The notes beneath the pieces are model-generated. The model was given only the letters and a program-made list of their open reading frames with translations, searched no databases and was not told the origin of the DNA. Below, piece by piece: positions 6,265 through 14,059 of a stretch of 20,021 nt of DNA. The DNA is from JAWWPY01 sp964412845 (GTDB lineage: Bacteria > Actinomycetota > Actinomycetes > Streptosporangiales > Streptosporangiaceae), in NCBI GenBank assembly GCA_964412845.1, contig CAYPQM010000128.1, forward strand, positions 1 through 20,021, read 5' to 3'. The position numbers were made by a program, and so were the translations under genes. Numbering within the stretch: the first letter of the stretch is position 1; every line of letters starts with the position of its first letter.

Positions 6265-7734
6265 GTGAGCAGCACCGCTGACCTGACTGCCCTGACTGGT
6301 ATCGAGGTGCCCACCGGGCTGCTCATCGGCGGCCAGTGGGGCCCCAGCCGGGGCGGCGGCGTGCTCTCCGTGGTCGATCCCGCCACCGAGGACGGGCTGG
6401 CGGATGTGGCTGACGCCTCGGCTGAGGACGCGCTCGACGCGGTCTCCGCCGCCGCGGCGGCCCTTCCCGGCTGGGCGGCCACCCCGCCCCGGCAGCGCGG
6501 GGAGTGCCTGCGGCGGGCCTACGCCCTGATGATGGAGAACGCCGAGGCGCTGGCCCGGCTGATGGTCCTGGAGAACGGCAAGGCCCTGCGGGACGCGCGC
6601 GGCGAGGTCAGCTACGCGGCCGAATTCTTCCGCTGGTACTCCGAAGAGGCGGTGCGGATCGATGGCGGCGTCGCCATGGCACCTTCTGGGGCGAACCGCA
6701 TCCTGGTGCAGCGGCAGCCCGTCGGGGTCAGCGTGCTCATCACGCCGTGGAACTTCCCCGCCGCGATGGCTACCCGCAAGATCGGCCCCGCGCTCGCCGC
6801 GGGCTGCACGGTGGTACTCAAGCCGGCCCGGGAGACGCCGCTGACCGCGCTGGCCATCGCCGCGCTGCTCGGCGAGGCCGGCGTGCCCGACGGGGTGGTC
6901 AACGTGGTGACCACGTCATCGTCGGGCCGGGTGGTGTCGGCCATGCTCGCCGACCCCCGCGTCCGCAAGCTGTCCTTCACCGGGTCCACCGAGGTCGGCA
7001 GGCTGCTCCTGCACACCGCGGCGGACACGGTCACCAACTGCTCGATGGAACTGGGCGGCAACGCGCCGTTCCTCGTGTTCGGCGACGCCGACCTGGACGC
7101 GGCGGTCGAGGGCGCCATGCTGGCCAAGATGCGCAACGGCGGTGAGGCCTGTACCGCCGCTAACCGGTTCTACGTGCACGAGTCGGTCGCCGACGACTTC
7201 ACCGCCGCCTTCGCGGCCCGGCTGAGCAGCCTCGCGATCGGCCCTGGCCTGGATGACGGCACCGAATTGGGCCCGCTGGTCAACGAGGACACCCGGTCCA
7301 AGGTGGCCGACCTTGTCGACAAAGCGACATCCGATGGCGGCCGTGTGGTCACCGGTGGACGGGCCCCCGACCGGCGAGGGTATTTCTACTTGCCGACCGT
7401 GCTGGACAAGCTGCCGTCGGACGCGGCCATCCTGGACACCGAGATCTTCGGCCCGGTGGCACCCATCGTGCGCTTCGGCACCGATGACGAGGCGATCGCC
7501 TGGGCCAACGACACCGAGTACGGCCTGGTCTCCTACGTCTACACCCGTGACCTGCGCCGCGGGCTGCAGGTGGCGGAGGCGCTGGATGCGGGCATGGTCG
7601 GCATCAACCGGGGCATCGTGTCCGACCCGGCCGCCCCGTTCGGCGGGGTCAAGCAGTCCGGCCTGGGCCGGGAAGGCGGCCATGACGGGCTGCTGGAGTT
7701 CACCGAGACCAAGTACGTCGCCGTCGAGTGGTGA
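6265..7734 (+). CDS. NAD(P)-dependent aldehyde dehydrogenase, succinate-semialdehyde dehydrogenase-like
   Basis: 489 residues, full length for the aldehyde dehydrogenase superfamily, oxidising an aldehyde to a carboxylate in the cytosol. The oxyanion-hole asparagine N163 (TPWNFP), cofactor lysine K186 (LKPARETP), general-base E262 (MELGGNAP) and nucleophile C296 (NGGEACTAANRFYV) are all present. The C-terminal APFGGVKQSGLGREGG motif is intact. The GEACTAANR context is closest to the GabD-type succinate-semialdehyde branch, but substrate cannot be fixed from sequence. The GTG start is supported by GGAGG (6255-6259) with 5-nt spacing. It follows the E1-beta remnant without a gap, so it is probably co-transcribed with the M24 hydrolase and controlled by the XRE-cupin regulator. 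Confidence 0.93.
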   Translation: MSSTADLTALTGIEVPTGLLIGGQWGPSRGGGVLSVVDPATEDGLADVADASAEDALDAVSAAAAALPGWAATPPRQRGECLRRAYALMMENAEALARLMVLENGKALRDARGEVSYAAEFFRWYSEEAVRIDGGVAMAPSGANRILVQRQPVGVSVLITPWNFPAAMATRKIGPALAAGCTVVLKPARETPLTALAIAALLGEAGVPDGVVNVVTTSSSGRVVSAMLADPRVRKLSFTGSTEVGRLLLHTAADTVTNCSMELGGNAPFLVFGDADLDAAVEGAMLAKMRNGGEACTAANRFYVHESVADDFTAAFAARLSSLAIGPGLDDGTELGPLVNEDTRSKVADLVDKATSDGGRVVTGGRAPDRRGYFYLPTVLDKLPSDAAILDTEIFGPVAPIVRFGTDDEAIAWANDTEYGLVSYVYTRDLRRGLQVAEALDAGMVGINRGIVSDPAAPFGGVKQSGLGREGGHDGLLEFTETKYVAVEW

Positions 7735-7759
7735 CCGGGCCCCGCGCGTGCCGTAGGGT
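7731..7759 (+). promoter_or_regulatory. Putative promoter of pafA giving a very short leader
   Basis: GTGACC (7731-7736, four of six matches to TTGACA, overlapping the aldehyde dehydrogenase stop) is followed after 17 bp by TAGGGT (7754-7759), a good TAnnnT -10. Initiation near A7766 would leave a leader of about 7 nt before the ATG at 7773. This means pafA can be expressed independently of the cassette upstream. Confidence 0.5.
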
Positions 7760-7772
7760 CTGGTGAGCGCCC

Positions 7773-9131
7773 ATGGACAGACGAATCTTCGGTCTCGAGA
7801 ACGAGTACGGGGTCACCTGCACGTTCCGCGGTAGCCGGCGGCTATCGCCCGACGAGGTGGCCAGGTACCTGTTTCGCCGGGTGGTCTCGTGGGGCAGGAG
7901 CTCCAACGTCTTCCTGCGCAACGGCGCGCGGCTGTACCTGGACGTCGGCAGCCACCCGGAGTACGCGACACCGGAATGCGACAACATCGTGGACCTGGTG
8001 GTGCACGACAAGGCCGGGGAGCGGATCCTGGAGGGGCTGCTGGTGGATGCCGACCGGCGGCTCCGCGAGGAGGGCATCGCCGGGGACATCTACCTGTTCA
8101 AGAACAACACCGACTCGGCCGGCAACTCCTACGGCTGCCACGAGAACTACCTGGTGGGCCGGCATGGTGAGTTCGGCAGGCTGGCCGACATTCTCATCCC
8201 GTTCCTGGTCACCCGGCAGGTGATCTGCGGGGCGGGCAAGGTGCTGCAGACCCCGCGCGGCGCGGTGTACTGCGTCAGCCAGCGGGCCGAGCACATCTGG
8301 GAGGGCGTGTCGTCCGCGACCACCAGGTCCCGGCCGATCATCAACACCAGGGATGAGCCGCACGCCGACGCCGAGCGGTTCCGGCGGCTGCACGTGATCG
8401 TCGGCGACTCGAACATGAGCGAGACGACCATGCTGCTCAAGGTCGGCTCCACCGACCTGGTGCTGCGCATGGTCGAGGCCGGCGTGGTCATGCGCGACCT
8501 GACCCTGGAGAACCCGATCAGGGCGATCAGGGACGTCAGCCACGACATGACGGGCCGCCGCAAGGTCCGGCTGGCCAACGGCCGGGAGGCGAGCGCGCTC
8601 GACATCCAGCGCGAGTACCTCAGCAAGGCCCGGGAATTCGTGGACCGGCGCGGCGCGGATGCCACCACGGAGCGGGTGCTCGACCTCTGGGAGCGCGCGC
8701 TGCGGGCGGTCGACACCGGCGACTTGAGCCTGGTCGAGCGGGAGATCGACTGGGTGACCAAGTTCCAGCTGATCGAGCGCTACCGGGCCAAGCACGACCT
8801 GCCGCTGTCCTCACCCCGGGTGGCGCAGCTCGACCTCGCCTACCACGACGTGCACCGCGGCCGGGGCCTGTACTACCTGCTGCAGCGGCGCGGGGCCGTG
8901 GCGCGGGTCGCGCGCGACCTTGACATCTTCGAGGCCAAGTCGGTCCCGCCGCAGACCACCCGGGCGCGGCTGCGCGGCGAGTTCATCCGGCGCGCGCAGG
9001 AACGGCGCCGCGACTTCACCGTGGACTGGGTCCACCTCAAGCTCAACGACCAGGCGCAGCGGACCGTGCTGTGCAAGGACCCGTTCCGGTCGGTGGACGA
9101 GCGGGTCGAGAAGCTCATCGCTGGCATGTGA
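7773..9131 (+). CDS. pafA: Pup-protein ligase PafA
   Basis: 452 residues, the family's typical length. PafA uses ATP to phosphorylate the C-terminal glutamate of Pup and then forms an isopeptide bond with a lysine of the target. The N-terminal RRIFGLENEYGVTCTF (E9), LYLDVGSHPEYATPECD (catalytic D57), LFKNNTDSAGNSYGCHENYL and RPIINTRDEPHADAERFRRL match the ATP/Mg and Pup-binding groove. The C-terminus DFTVDWVHLKLNDQAQRTV is the characteristic small domain. It is a paralogue of Dop and lacks the Dop loop. It is separated from the proteasome genes by the regulator/M24/aldehyde dehydrogenase cassette and appears to have its own promoter. The ribosome site is weak (GGTGAG around 7762-7767), consistent with a very short leader. 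Confidence 0.97.
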   Translation: MDRRIFGLENEYGVTCTFRGSRRLSPDEVARYLFRRVVSWGRSSNVFLRNGARLYLDVGSHPEYATPECDNIVDLVVHDKAGERILEGLLVDADRRLREEGIAGDIYLFKNNTDSAGNSYGCHENYLVGRHGEFGRLADILIPFLVTRQVICGAGKVLQTPRGAVYCVSQRAEHIWEGVSSATTRSRPIINTRDEPHADAERFRRLHVIVGDSNMSETTMLLKVGSTDLVLRMVEAGVVMRDLTLENPIRAIRDVSHDMTGRRKVRLANGREASALDIQREYLSKAREFVDRRGADATTERVLDLWERALRAVDTGDLSLVEREIDWVTKFQLIERYRAKHDLPLSSPRVAQLDLAYHDVHRGRGLYYLLQRRGAVARVARDLDIFEAKSVPPQTTRARLRGEFIRRAQERRRDFTVDWVHLKLNDQAQRTVLCKDPFRSVDERVEKLIAGM

Positions 9132-9218
9132 GCCGCGCGGGCGCGGTGCCGCGAAGGTTTGAGCGCTCTTTTAGATACAGATAGCACATGTTCGGATACG
9201 GAGCGTCGTCACAGTCGC

Positions 9219-9224
9219 TAGGAT
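9219..9224 (+). promoter_or_regulatory. Possible -10 element of the sugar operon
   Basis: The 157-bp gap after pafA has an AT-richer part (9157-9200). TAGGAT at 9219-9224 fits the actinobacterial -10, and initiation near 9231 would give a leader of about 58 nt. No good -35 partner is visible at the usual distance. An alternative is TTGAGC (9159-9164) with TAGCAC (9182-9187) at 17 bp. Which is used cannot be decided here. Confidence 0.28.
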
Positions 9225-9288
9225 TCTGATCCTGCCCCCGGCCGCGCCCCCGGGTTCCCGCTTCTGGACATGACCGGAGGTCTCTTCG

Positions 9289-10503
9289 GTGACCGAACCA
9301 CCTCTCGCCCGCCGCTACGACCGTGACCTGGTCGTCATCGGCGGGTGCGGTCACGTCGGCCTGCCGCTGGCCATCGCCTTCGCGGACCGCGGGGCCAGCG
9401 TTGGCATCTATGACGTGAGCGCGGCGGCCGTGGACGCCGTCAACGCGGCCCAGATGCCGTTCACCGAGCCCGGTGCCGCCGAAGCGCTCAAGCGCGTGAT
9501 CGCGGAGGGGCGGCTGGAAGCGACGGCGGACCCCACGATCGTGCGCAGCGCGGAGCATGTCGTGGTGGTCATCGGCACCCCGGTGGACGAGTACCTCAAC
9601 CCGGACCAGTCCGCCATCCCGCGTGCCCTGGCCCGCTGCGCGCCCTACCTGGCCGACAGCCAGATCCTGATCCTGCGCAGCACCGTCTATCCCGGCGTGA
9701 CCGCGTTCGTCGAGAAGATGCTGGCCGGTCTCGGCGTCAGCATGGACGTGGCGTTCTGCCCGGAACGGATCGCCGAGGGCCGGGCGATGACCGAGCTGCT
9801 CGAGCTTCCGCAGATCGTGTCGAGCCGGACCGTGCGCGGCGCGCAGCGGGCCAGCGACCTGTTCCGGCGGCTCACCAGCAAGATCGTCCTGATGTCACCA
9901 GAAGAGGCGGAACTCGCCAAGCTGTTCACCAACGTGTGGCGGTACATCAAGTTCGCCACCGCGAACCAGCTGTACATGATGGCCAACGACCAGGGCCTCG
10001 ACTTCGAGCGCATCCGCGAAGGGCTGGCCGATGGCTACCCGCGGGCCAGCGACATGCCGGGAGCGGGCTTCGCGGCCGGCCCGTGCCTGCTCAAGGACAC
10101 GATGCAGCTCGCGGCGTTCAACAACAACAACTTCACGCTCGGGCACACCGCGATGACCATCAACGAGGGCCTGCCGCTGTACCTGGTGCACCGCCTGGAA
10201 CAGCGGTTCGACCTGCGGTCCATGACGGTCGGCATCCTCGGCATGGCCTTCAAGGCCTCCTCCGACGACATCCGCTCCAGCCTCTCGTACAAGCTCAAGC
10301 GGATCCTGGCCTTCAAGGCGGCGGCGGTGGAGTGCACCGATCCGCACGTCAGCGCCGATCCTGACCTGCTGCCGCTCGATGACGTCCTGGCCTCGGCGGA
10401 CCTGCTGATCATCGCGGCCGCGCATCCCGAGTACCGCGGGCTGCAGACCGCCAAGCCAGTCGCGGACATCTGGAACGTCCTCGGCCGGGGCGTGCTGGTA
10501 TGA
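9289..10503 (+). CDS. Nucleotide-sugar dehydrogenase (UDP-glucose/GDP-mannose dehydrogenase family)
   Basis: 404 residues with the three-domain plan of the UDP-glucose/GDP-mannose dehydrogenase family, which oxidises C6 of a nucleotide sugar to a uronic acid in two NAD-dependent steps. The N-terminal Rossmann motif is VVIGGCGHVGLPLA (about 15-28). FCPERIAEG is the conserved loop at about 156-164. The central helix has LAKLFTNVWRYIKFATAN with the catalytic-region lysine. The catalytic cysteine is C266 in PGAGFAAGPCLLKD. A C-terminal NAD/UDP-binding domain contains GILGMAFKASSDDIRSS. The exact sugar (UDP-glucose or UDP-ManNAc type) is not fixed. The GTG start has GGAGG at 9276-9280, 8 nt upstream. 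Its stop overlaps the next gene's ATG, making it the first gene of a four-gene sugar operon. Confidence 0.92.
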   Translation: MTEPPLARRYDRDLVVIGGCGHVGLPLAIAFADRGASVGIYDVSAAAVDAVNAAQMPFTEPGAAEALKRVIAEGRLEATADPTIVRSAEHVVVVIGTPVDEYLNPDQSAIPRALARCAPYLADSQILILRSTVYPGVTAFVEKMLAGLGVSMDVAFCPERIAEGRAMTELLELPQIVSSRTVRGAQRASDLFRRLTSKIVLMSPEEAELAKLFTNVWRYIKFATANQLYMMANDQGLDFERIREGLADGYPRASDMPGAGFAAGPCLLKDTMQLAAFNNNNFTLGHTAMTINEGLPLYLVHRLEQRFDLRSMTVGILGMAFKASSDDIRSSLSYKLKRILAFKAAAVECTDPHVSADPDLLPLDDVLASADLLIIAAAHPEYRGLQTAKPVADIWNVLGRGVLV

Positions 10504-11279
10504 CGGTCCTCCAGCCGCGGGTCTCGGTAATCATCCCGGCGTACAACGAGGGCGAGCAGGTCGTCCCGGTGCTCGACCGGCTCTTCGAGTCGGTACGGCT
10601 GTCCTGCGAGGTACTGGTCGTGGTGGATCGCGAAGATGATCCCACGCTGCCCGTCCTGCGGGACTACGCCCAGCAGGAACCCCGGCTGCGCTGCCTGGTC
10701 AACAGCTACGGACCTGGCCCCGCCAACGCGACCCGCTTCGGCATGGACGCGGCCCGGGCGCCGGTGGCCGTGGTCACCATGGCCGACGGCTGTGATGACT
10801 CCCGGCAGATCGACGACCTGGCCCGGCTGGTCGAGCGGGGGGTGGCGGTCGCGGCCGCCTCCCGGTACATGGCAGGCGGCCAGCAGGTCGGCGGCCCGCT
10901 GCTGAAAGGGCTGATCTCCCGGCTGGCGGGCCGGTCGCTGCACTTCCTGGCGCACGTCGGCACCCGGGACGCCACCAACTCGTTCAAGGCCTACTCGACG
11001 GAGTTCGTCCAGGCGGTCGGCATCGATTCCCGGGACGGCTTCGAGATCGGCATCGAGCTCACGGCCAAGGCGCGGCGGCTGCGCCGGCCGGTGGCCGAGA
11101 TCCCCACCATCTGGCTGGACCGCCAGGCCGGCGTGTCGAATTTCCGCGTCGCCGCCTGGATTCCCAAGTACCTGCGCTGGTACCGGTTCTCATTCGGGCC
11201 CAGGCTGCGCGCCGAGCAGGTCCGGGCCGCCGTGCCGGTACGGCCGGGGCGGCCCGGACCCCGGCTGGAGCAGTCGTGA
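10500..11279 (+). CDS. GT2 family glycosyltransferase, DPM1-like
   Basis: 259 residues of a GT-A fold, family 2 glycosyltransferase. VSVIIPAYNEGEQV opens the nucleotide-sugar domain. The acidic metal site is in VVTMADGCDD (D96 to D100), and SRYMAGG with TRDATNSFKAY matches the acceptor region of dolichol- or polyprenyl-phosphate mannose synthases. No transmembrane segment is evident, so it should act at the inner face of the membrane. It would move a sugar from a nucleotide donor to a polyprenyl phosphate; the sugar is unknown. The start overlaps the previous stop (ATGA), indicating translational coupling. A GT-C-like membrane protein two genes downstream would be the natural user of such a prenyl-linked sugar, which supports this reading. 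Confidence 0.88.
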   Translation: MTVLQPRVSVIIPAYNEGEQVVPVLDRLFESVRLSCEVLVVVDREDDPTLPVLRDYAQQEPRLRCLVNSYGPGPANATRFGMDAARAPVAVVTMADGCDDSRQIDDLARLVERGVAVAAASRYMAGGQQVGGPLLKGLISRLAGRSLHFLAHVGTRDATNSFKAYSTEFVQAVGIDSRDGFEIGIELTAKARRLRRPVAEIPTIWLDRQAGVSNFRVAAWIPKYLRWYRFSFGPRLRAEQVRAAVPVRPGRPGPRLEQS

Positions 11280-11295
11280 TCATGGAGCGGTTGTG

Positions 11296-12321
11296 ATGGA
11301 GAAAGTCCTGGTTACCGGTTCCGCCGGGTTCATCGGCGGATACGTCGTCGCCGAACTGCTGGACCGTGGCTACGCCGTGGTCGGGCTGGACAACTTCACC
11401 AAGTACGGGGAAGCGCGCAGATCCTATGACAGCCATCCCCGCTACCGTTTCGTCGAGGGGGACGCCCGGGACACCGGGCTGCTGGACACCCTGCTGGCCG
11501 GGTGCGACCACTTCATCGCGGGTGCGGCGATGATCGGCGGCATCTCCTACTTCCACACCTACGCTTATGACCTGCTGGCCGCCAATGAGCGGATCACGGC
11601 CGCCTCGTGCGACGCCGCGATCGGCGCGCACCGGCGCGGCGTCCTGCGCAAGGTCACCTACCTGTCCTCGTCGATGGTGTTCGAGAACGCCGATCGCTGG
11701 CCATCCCGCGAGGGGCAGCAGCGGGAGATACCGCCACCGCTGTCGTCCTACGGGTTCCAGAAGCTGGCCGTGGAGTACTTCGCCCGGGCCGCCTGGGACC
11801 AGTACCGGCTGCCGTTCACCATCGTGCGGCCGTTCAACTGCGTCGGCATCGGCGAGCGCAGGGCGCTCGGTGACCAGGAGATCCTGTCCGGGAACATCAA
11901 GCTGGCGATGAGCCACGTTGTCCCCGATCTCGTGCAGAAAGTGGTCAAGGGCCAGGATCCGCTGCACATCCTGGGCTCGGGGGACCAGGTGCGGCACTAC
12001 ACCTACGGCGGTGACCTGGCCCGCGGCATCGTGACCGCGATGGAGCACCCCGACGCGGTCAACGAGGACTTCAACCTGTCCACGGCGCAGGGCACCACGG
12101 TGCGCCGTCTCGCCGAGCTGATCTGGCCGAAGGTCAGGGGATCCGCCGTGCCGCTGCGGATCGTGCACGACGAGCCGTTCGCCCACGACGTGCAGCGCCG
12201 GATCCCCTCGACGGACAAGGCCAAGCGGGTCCTCGGCTTCGAGGCGACGACCACGCTGGAGGAGATGCTGGACACGGTGATCCCGTGGATCGCCCGCGCG
12301 GTCGAGGCCGGCACGATCTGA
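11296..12321 (+). CDS. NAD-dependent epimerase/dehydratase (extended SDR, sugar nucleotide)
   Basis: 341 residues of an extended short-chain dehydrogenase/reductase. VLVTGSAGFIGG gives the NAD-binding GxxGxxG. VGLDNFTKYG follows at the end of the second strand, and DARD with a downstream AGAA(M) marks the cofactor pocket. The catalytic set is serine in TYLSSSMVFE plus YxxxK in SSYGFQKLAVE, followed by VRPFNCVGIGE as in nucleotide-sugar epimerases. It should epimerise or dehydrate a nucleotide-linked sugar, probably in the same pathway as the dehydrogenase two genes upstream; the substrate is not determinable. The ATG at 11296 is preferred (GGAG at 11284-11287, 8 nt away). An in-frame GTG immediately before it is possible. 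Confidence 0.9.
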   Translation: MEKVLVTGSAGFIGGYVVAELLDRGYAVVGLDNFTKYGEARRSYDSHPRYRFVEGDARDTGLLDTLLAGCDHFIAGAAMIGGISYFHTYAYDLLAANERITAASCDAAIGAHRRGVLRKVTYLSSSMVFENADRWPSREGQQREIPPPLSSYGFQKLAVEYFARAAWDQYRLPFTIVRPFNCVGIGERRALGDQEILSGNIKLAMSHVVPDLVQKVVKGQDPLHILGSGDQVRHYTYGGDLARGIVTAMEHPDAVNEDFNLSTAQGTTVRRLAELIWPKVRGSAVPLRIVHDEPFAHDVQRRIPSTDKAKRVLGFEATTTLEEMLDTVIPWIARAVEAGTI

Positions 12322-13955
12322 CCAGGCTCAGCACCAGGGAGGCTACTGGCCTGCGACGGCAGGCCGATAGCCAGCCTCCTGGCCTGCGGCGGCCGGCCAG
12401 GCGCCGGCCGCCCCGATGGGTGGCCGTGGCGGCCTGGACGGTCGCCGGGGGCGCCCTGTTCCTCTGCTTCCTGCGGCTTTCGGAAACTGTCCCGGTCAAC
12501 TCCGACGGGGCCAGCAACGCGCTGCAGGCGTGGGACATGCTGCATGGCAACCTGCTGCTGCGCGGCTGGCACCTGTCCGATGTGTCGTTCTACACCACCG
12601 AACTGCCGCAGTACATGCTGGTGGAGCTGGTCTTCGGGCTGAAACCCGGCGTGGTGCACGTGGCCGGCGCGATGACCTACACGTTCCTGGTCCTGCTCGC
12701 GGCGCTGCTGGGCCAGGGCCGGGCGCGCGGCCCGGCGGGAGTCATCCGGGCGGCGATCGCAGCCGGGATCATGCTCGCCCCGCAACTTGGTGACGGGGCC
12801 TACCTGCTGCTGCTTTCCCCTGATCACGTGGGCAGCGCGGTGCCGGTGCTGCTGGCGTGGGTGATCCTGGACCGGGCCCGGCCCCGGTGGTACCGCCCGG
12901 TGGCCGTCGGGGCCCTGCTCTCCTGGGCGCTCGTGGCCGATCCGCTGGTTCTCTACATAGCGATCCTGCCGCTGGCGCTGGCCTGTGCGGGCCGTGTGTA
13001 CCGGGGCGCGGTGGTGCAGCGCCAGCCGTGGGCCGCGCAGCGGCCCGCGCTGACCCTCGCGGCCGCCGCGCTGGCCCCGATCGGCGCGGCCTGGCTCCTG
13101 CTGGCCGCGGTGCACGCCGGGGGCGGCTACCAGGTCGAGCCAGTGGGTGGATATTTCACGTCGGCGGCCGCGCTGCCCGGACATGTGTGGACCGGGCTGG
13201 AGGCTCTGCTGCTGCTCTTCGGAGCCGATTTCCTCGGCCAGCCGATGGGCCTGCGCGCGGGGCTGGCCCTGCTGCACCTGGCCGGGGCAGCGCTCGCGGC
13301 CTGGGCGGTCGCGGCCGGCCTCCGGAGCTTGCTGCGGGGCCGTGACCTGGTGCCTGACCTGCTGGTCCTGGCCGTGCTCAGCAACCTGGCCGGATTCCTG
13401 CTGAGCACGCGGGTCTTCGATGCCAGGAGCGCACGGGAGATGGCCGCGGTGCTCCCCTTCGGCGCGGTCCTCGCGGCCCGGCTACTGGGCGCGCGGCTGG
13501 CCGCCGCCAGGCTCCTGCCGCTGCTCCTGGTCATCTTCCTCGGTTATGCGGCGGCCCTCGGCTATGAGATGACCTGGCCCCGAGCGGCCGCCCAGGATCA
13601 GCAACTGGCCGGCTGGCTGGCCGCGCACCACCTCCGCCATGGCCTGGGTGCCTACTGGCTGGCCAGCGGCAGCACGCTGGCCAGCGGAAACCGTGTCCAG
13701 GTCAGGCCGGTCTGCGCCGTGGCCGGACGGCTGGGCCCTGAACTGCTGCGCGCGGAGCAATGGGAGTCCAAGGCATCCTGGTATGACCCGCAGCACACCT
13801 ACGCGAACTTCCTGGTGCTCGGCCAGCCCGCATTCTGCAATAAAGCCACCGCACGAGAAGCCCGATCCGCTTTCGGGCCGCCCGCGCGGAGTTACCATGT
13901 CGGTGGATACACGGTCCTGGTCTGGGACAAGAACCTGCTCGCCATGCTCGGCTGA
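12285..13955 (+). CDS. Polytopic membrane protein, GT-C glycosyltransferase-like
   Basis: Up to 556 residues: an Arg/Pro-rich cytosolic N-terminus (to about 44), then roughly ten hydrophobic segments and a soluble C-terminal part from about 435. Soon after the first membrane segment the loop VNSDGASNALQAWDMLHGN carries two aspartates. This placing resembles the acidic motif of GT-C enzymes, which use polyprenyl-phosphate sugars outside the membrane. I infer that role from topology, this loop and the DPM1-like neighbour, not from a recognised family. The start is uncertain. The listed GTG overlaps the epimerase by 37 bp and lacks a ribosome site. An AGGGAGG at 12336-12342 stands 8 nt before an in-frame CTG at 12351. 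A GTG at 12420 would remove the basic N-terminus. Confidence 0.75.
   Translation: MDRPRGRGRHDLTRLSTREATGLRRQADSQPPGLRRPARRRPPRWVAVAAWTVAGGALFLCFLRLSETVPVNSDGASNALQAWDMLHGNLLLRGWHLSDVSFYTTELPQYMLVELVFGLKPGVVHVAGAMTYTFLVLLAALLGQGRARGPAGVIRAAIAAGIMLAPQLGDGAYLLLLSPDHVGSAVPVLLAWVILDRARPRWYRPVAVGALLSWALVADPLVLYIAILPLALACAGRVYRGAVVQRQPWAAQRPALTLAAAALAPIGAAWLLLAAVHAGGGYQVEPVGGYFTSAAALPGHVWTGLEALLLLFGADFLGQPMGLRAGLALLHLAGAALAAWAVAAGLRSLLRGRDLVPDLLVLAVLSNLAGFLLSTRVFDARSAREMAAVLPFGAVLAARLLGARLAAARLLPLLLVIFLGYAAALGYEMTWPRAAAQDQQLAGWLAAHHLRHGLGAYWLASGSTLASGNRVQVRPVCAVAGRLGPELLRAEQWESKASWYDPQHTYANFLVLGQPAFCNKATAREARSAFGPPARSYHVGGYTVLVWDKNLLAMLG
12336..12342 (+). promoter_or_regulatory. Strong ribosome binding site before a possible CTG start
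   Basis: AGGGAGG is the best Shine-Dalgarno sequence near the start of the GT-C-like gene. The codon at ideal distance (8 nt) in the right frame is CTG at 12351, not ATG, GTG or TTG. The actual start could therefore be a rare CTG. Confidence 0.45.
12346..12401. repeat. Two perfect hairpins and a direct repeat near the GT-C start
   Basis: GGCCTGC (12348-12354) and GCAGGCC (12359-12365) form a 7-bp stem with a GACG loop. CCTGGCC (12378-12384) and GGCCAGG (12395-12401) form a second 7-bp stem with a 10-nt loop. CTGGCCTGCGACGGC (12346-12360) recurs 33 bp on with one mismatch (12379-12393). The hairpins sit between the ribosome site and the first membrane segment, so they may slow or tune translation. 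Confidence 0.6.
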
Positions 13956-13975
13956 CCGCGACCTTACGATTTCCT

Positions 13976-13996
13976 GCGCGAGGTTCCTCTTCGCGC
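13976..13996 (+). terminator. Possible hairpin after the sugar operon
   Basis: GCGCGA (13976-13981) and TCGCGC (13991-13996) pair as a 6-bp stem with a 9-nt loop, 21 nt after the GT-C stop. There is no T-run. It could end the sugar operon ahead of the separate FKBP gene. Confidence 0.3.
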
Positions 13997-14017
13997 GCGG
14001 TGGTCAGTTGCTGCCGG

Positions 14018-14023
14018 TAGGCT
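14018..14023 (+). promoter_or_regulatory. Possible -10 element of the FKBP gene
   Basis: TAGGCT in the 104-bp gap fits the TAnnnT -10 and would start transcription about 30 nt before the ATG. No -35 is visible at the normal distance, as is common in actinobacterial promoters. Confidence 0.3.
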
Positions 14024-14059
14024 GGCGAGGCTCACCGCCCGAGACGACAAGGGTTGCTA

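Noticed and set aside
9133..9172. GC hairpin CCGCG/CGCGG and a TTTT run after pafA considered as an intrinsic terminator
   Set aside because: The stem is only 5 bp and the T-run lies more than 20 nt beyond it, so the two do not form one terminator.
11059..13277. Two large - strand frames (375 and 424 codons) under the sugar operon
   Set aside because: They oppose genes with clear catalytic motifs, and their translations are Gln/Arg/Gly-rich shadow sequence.
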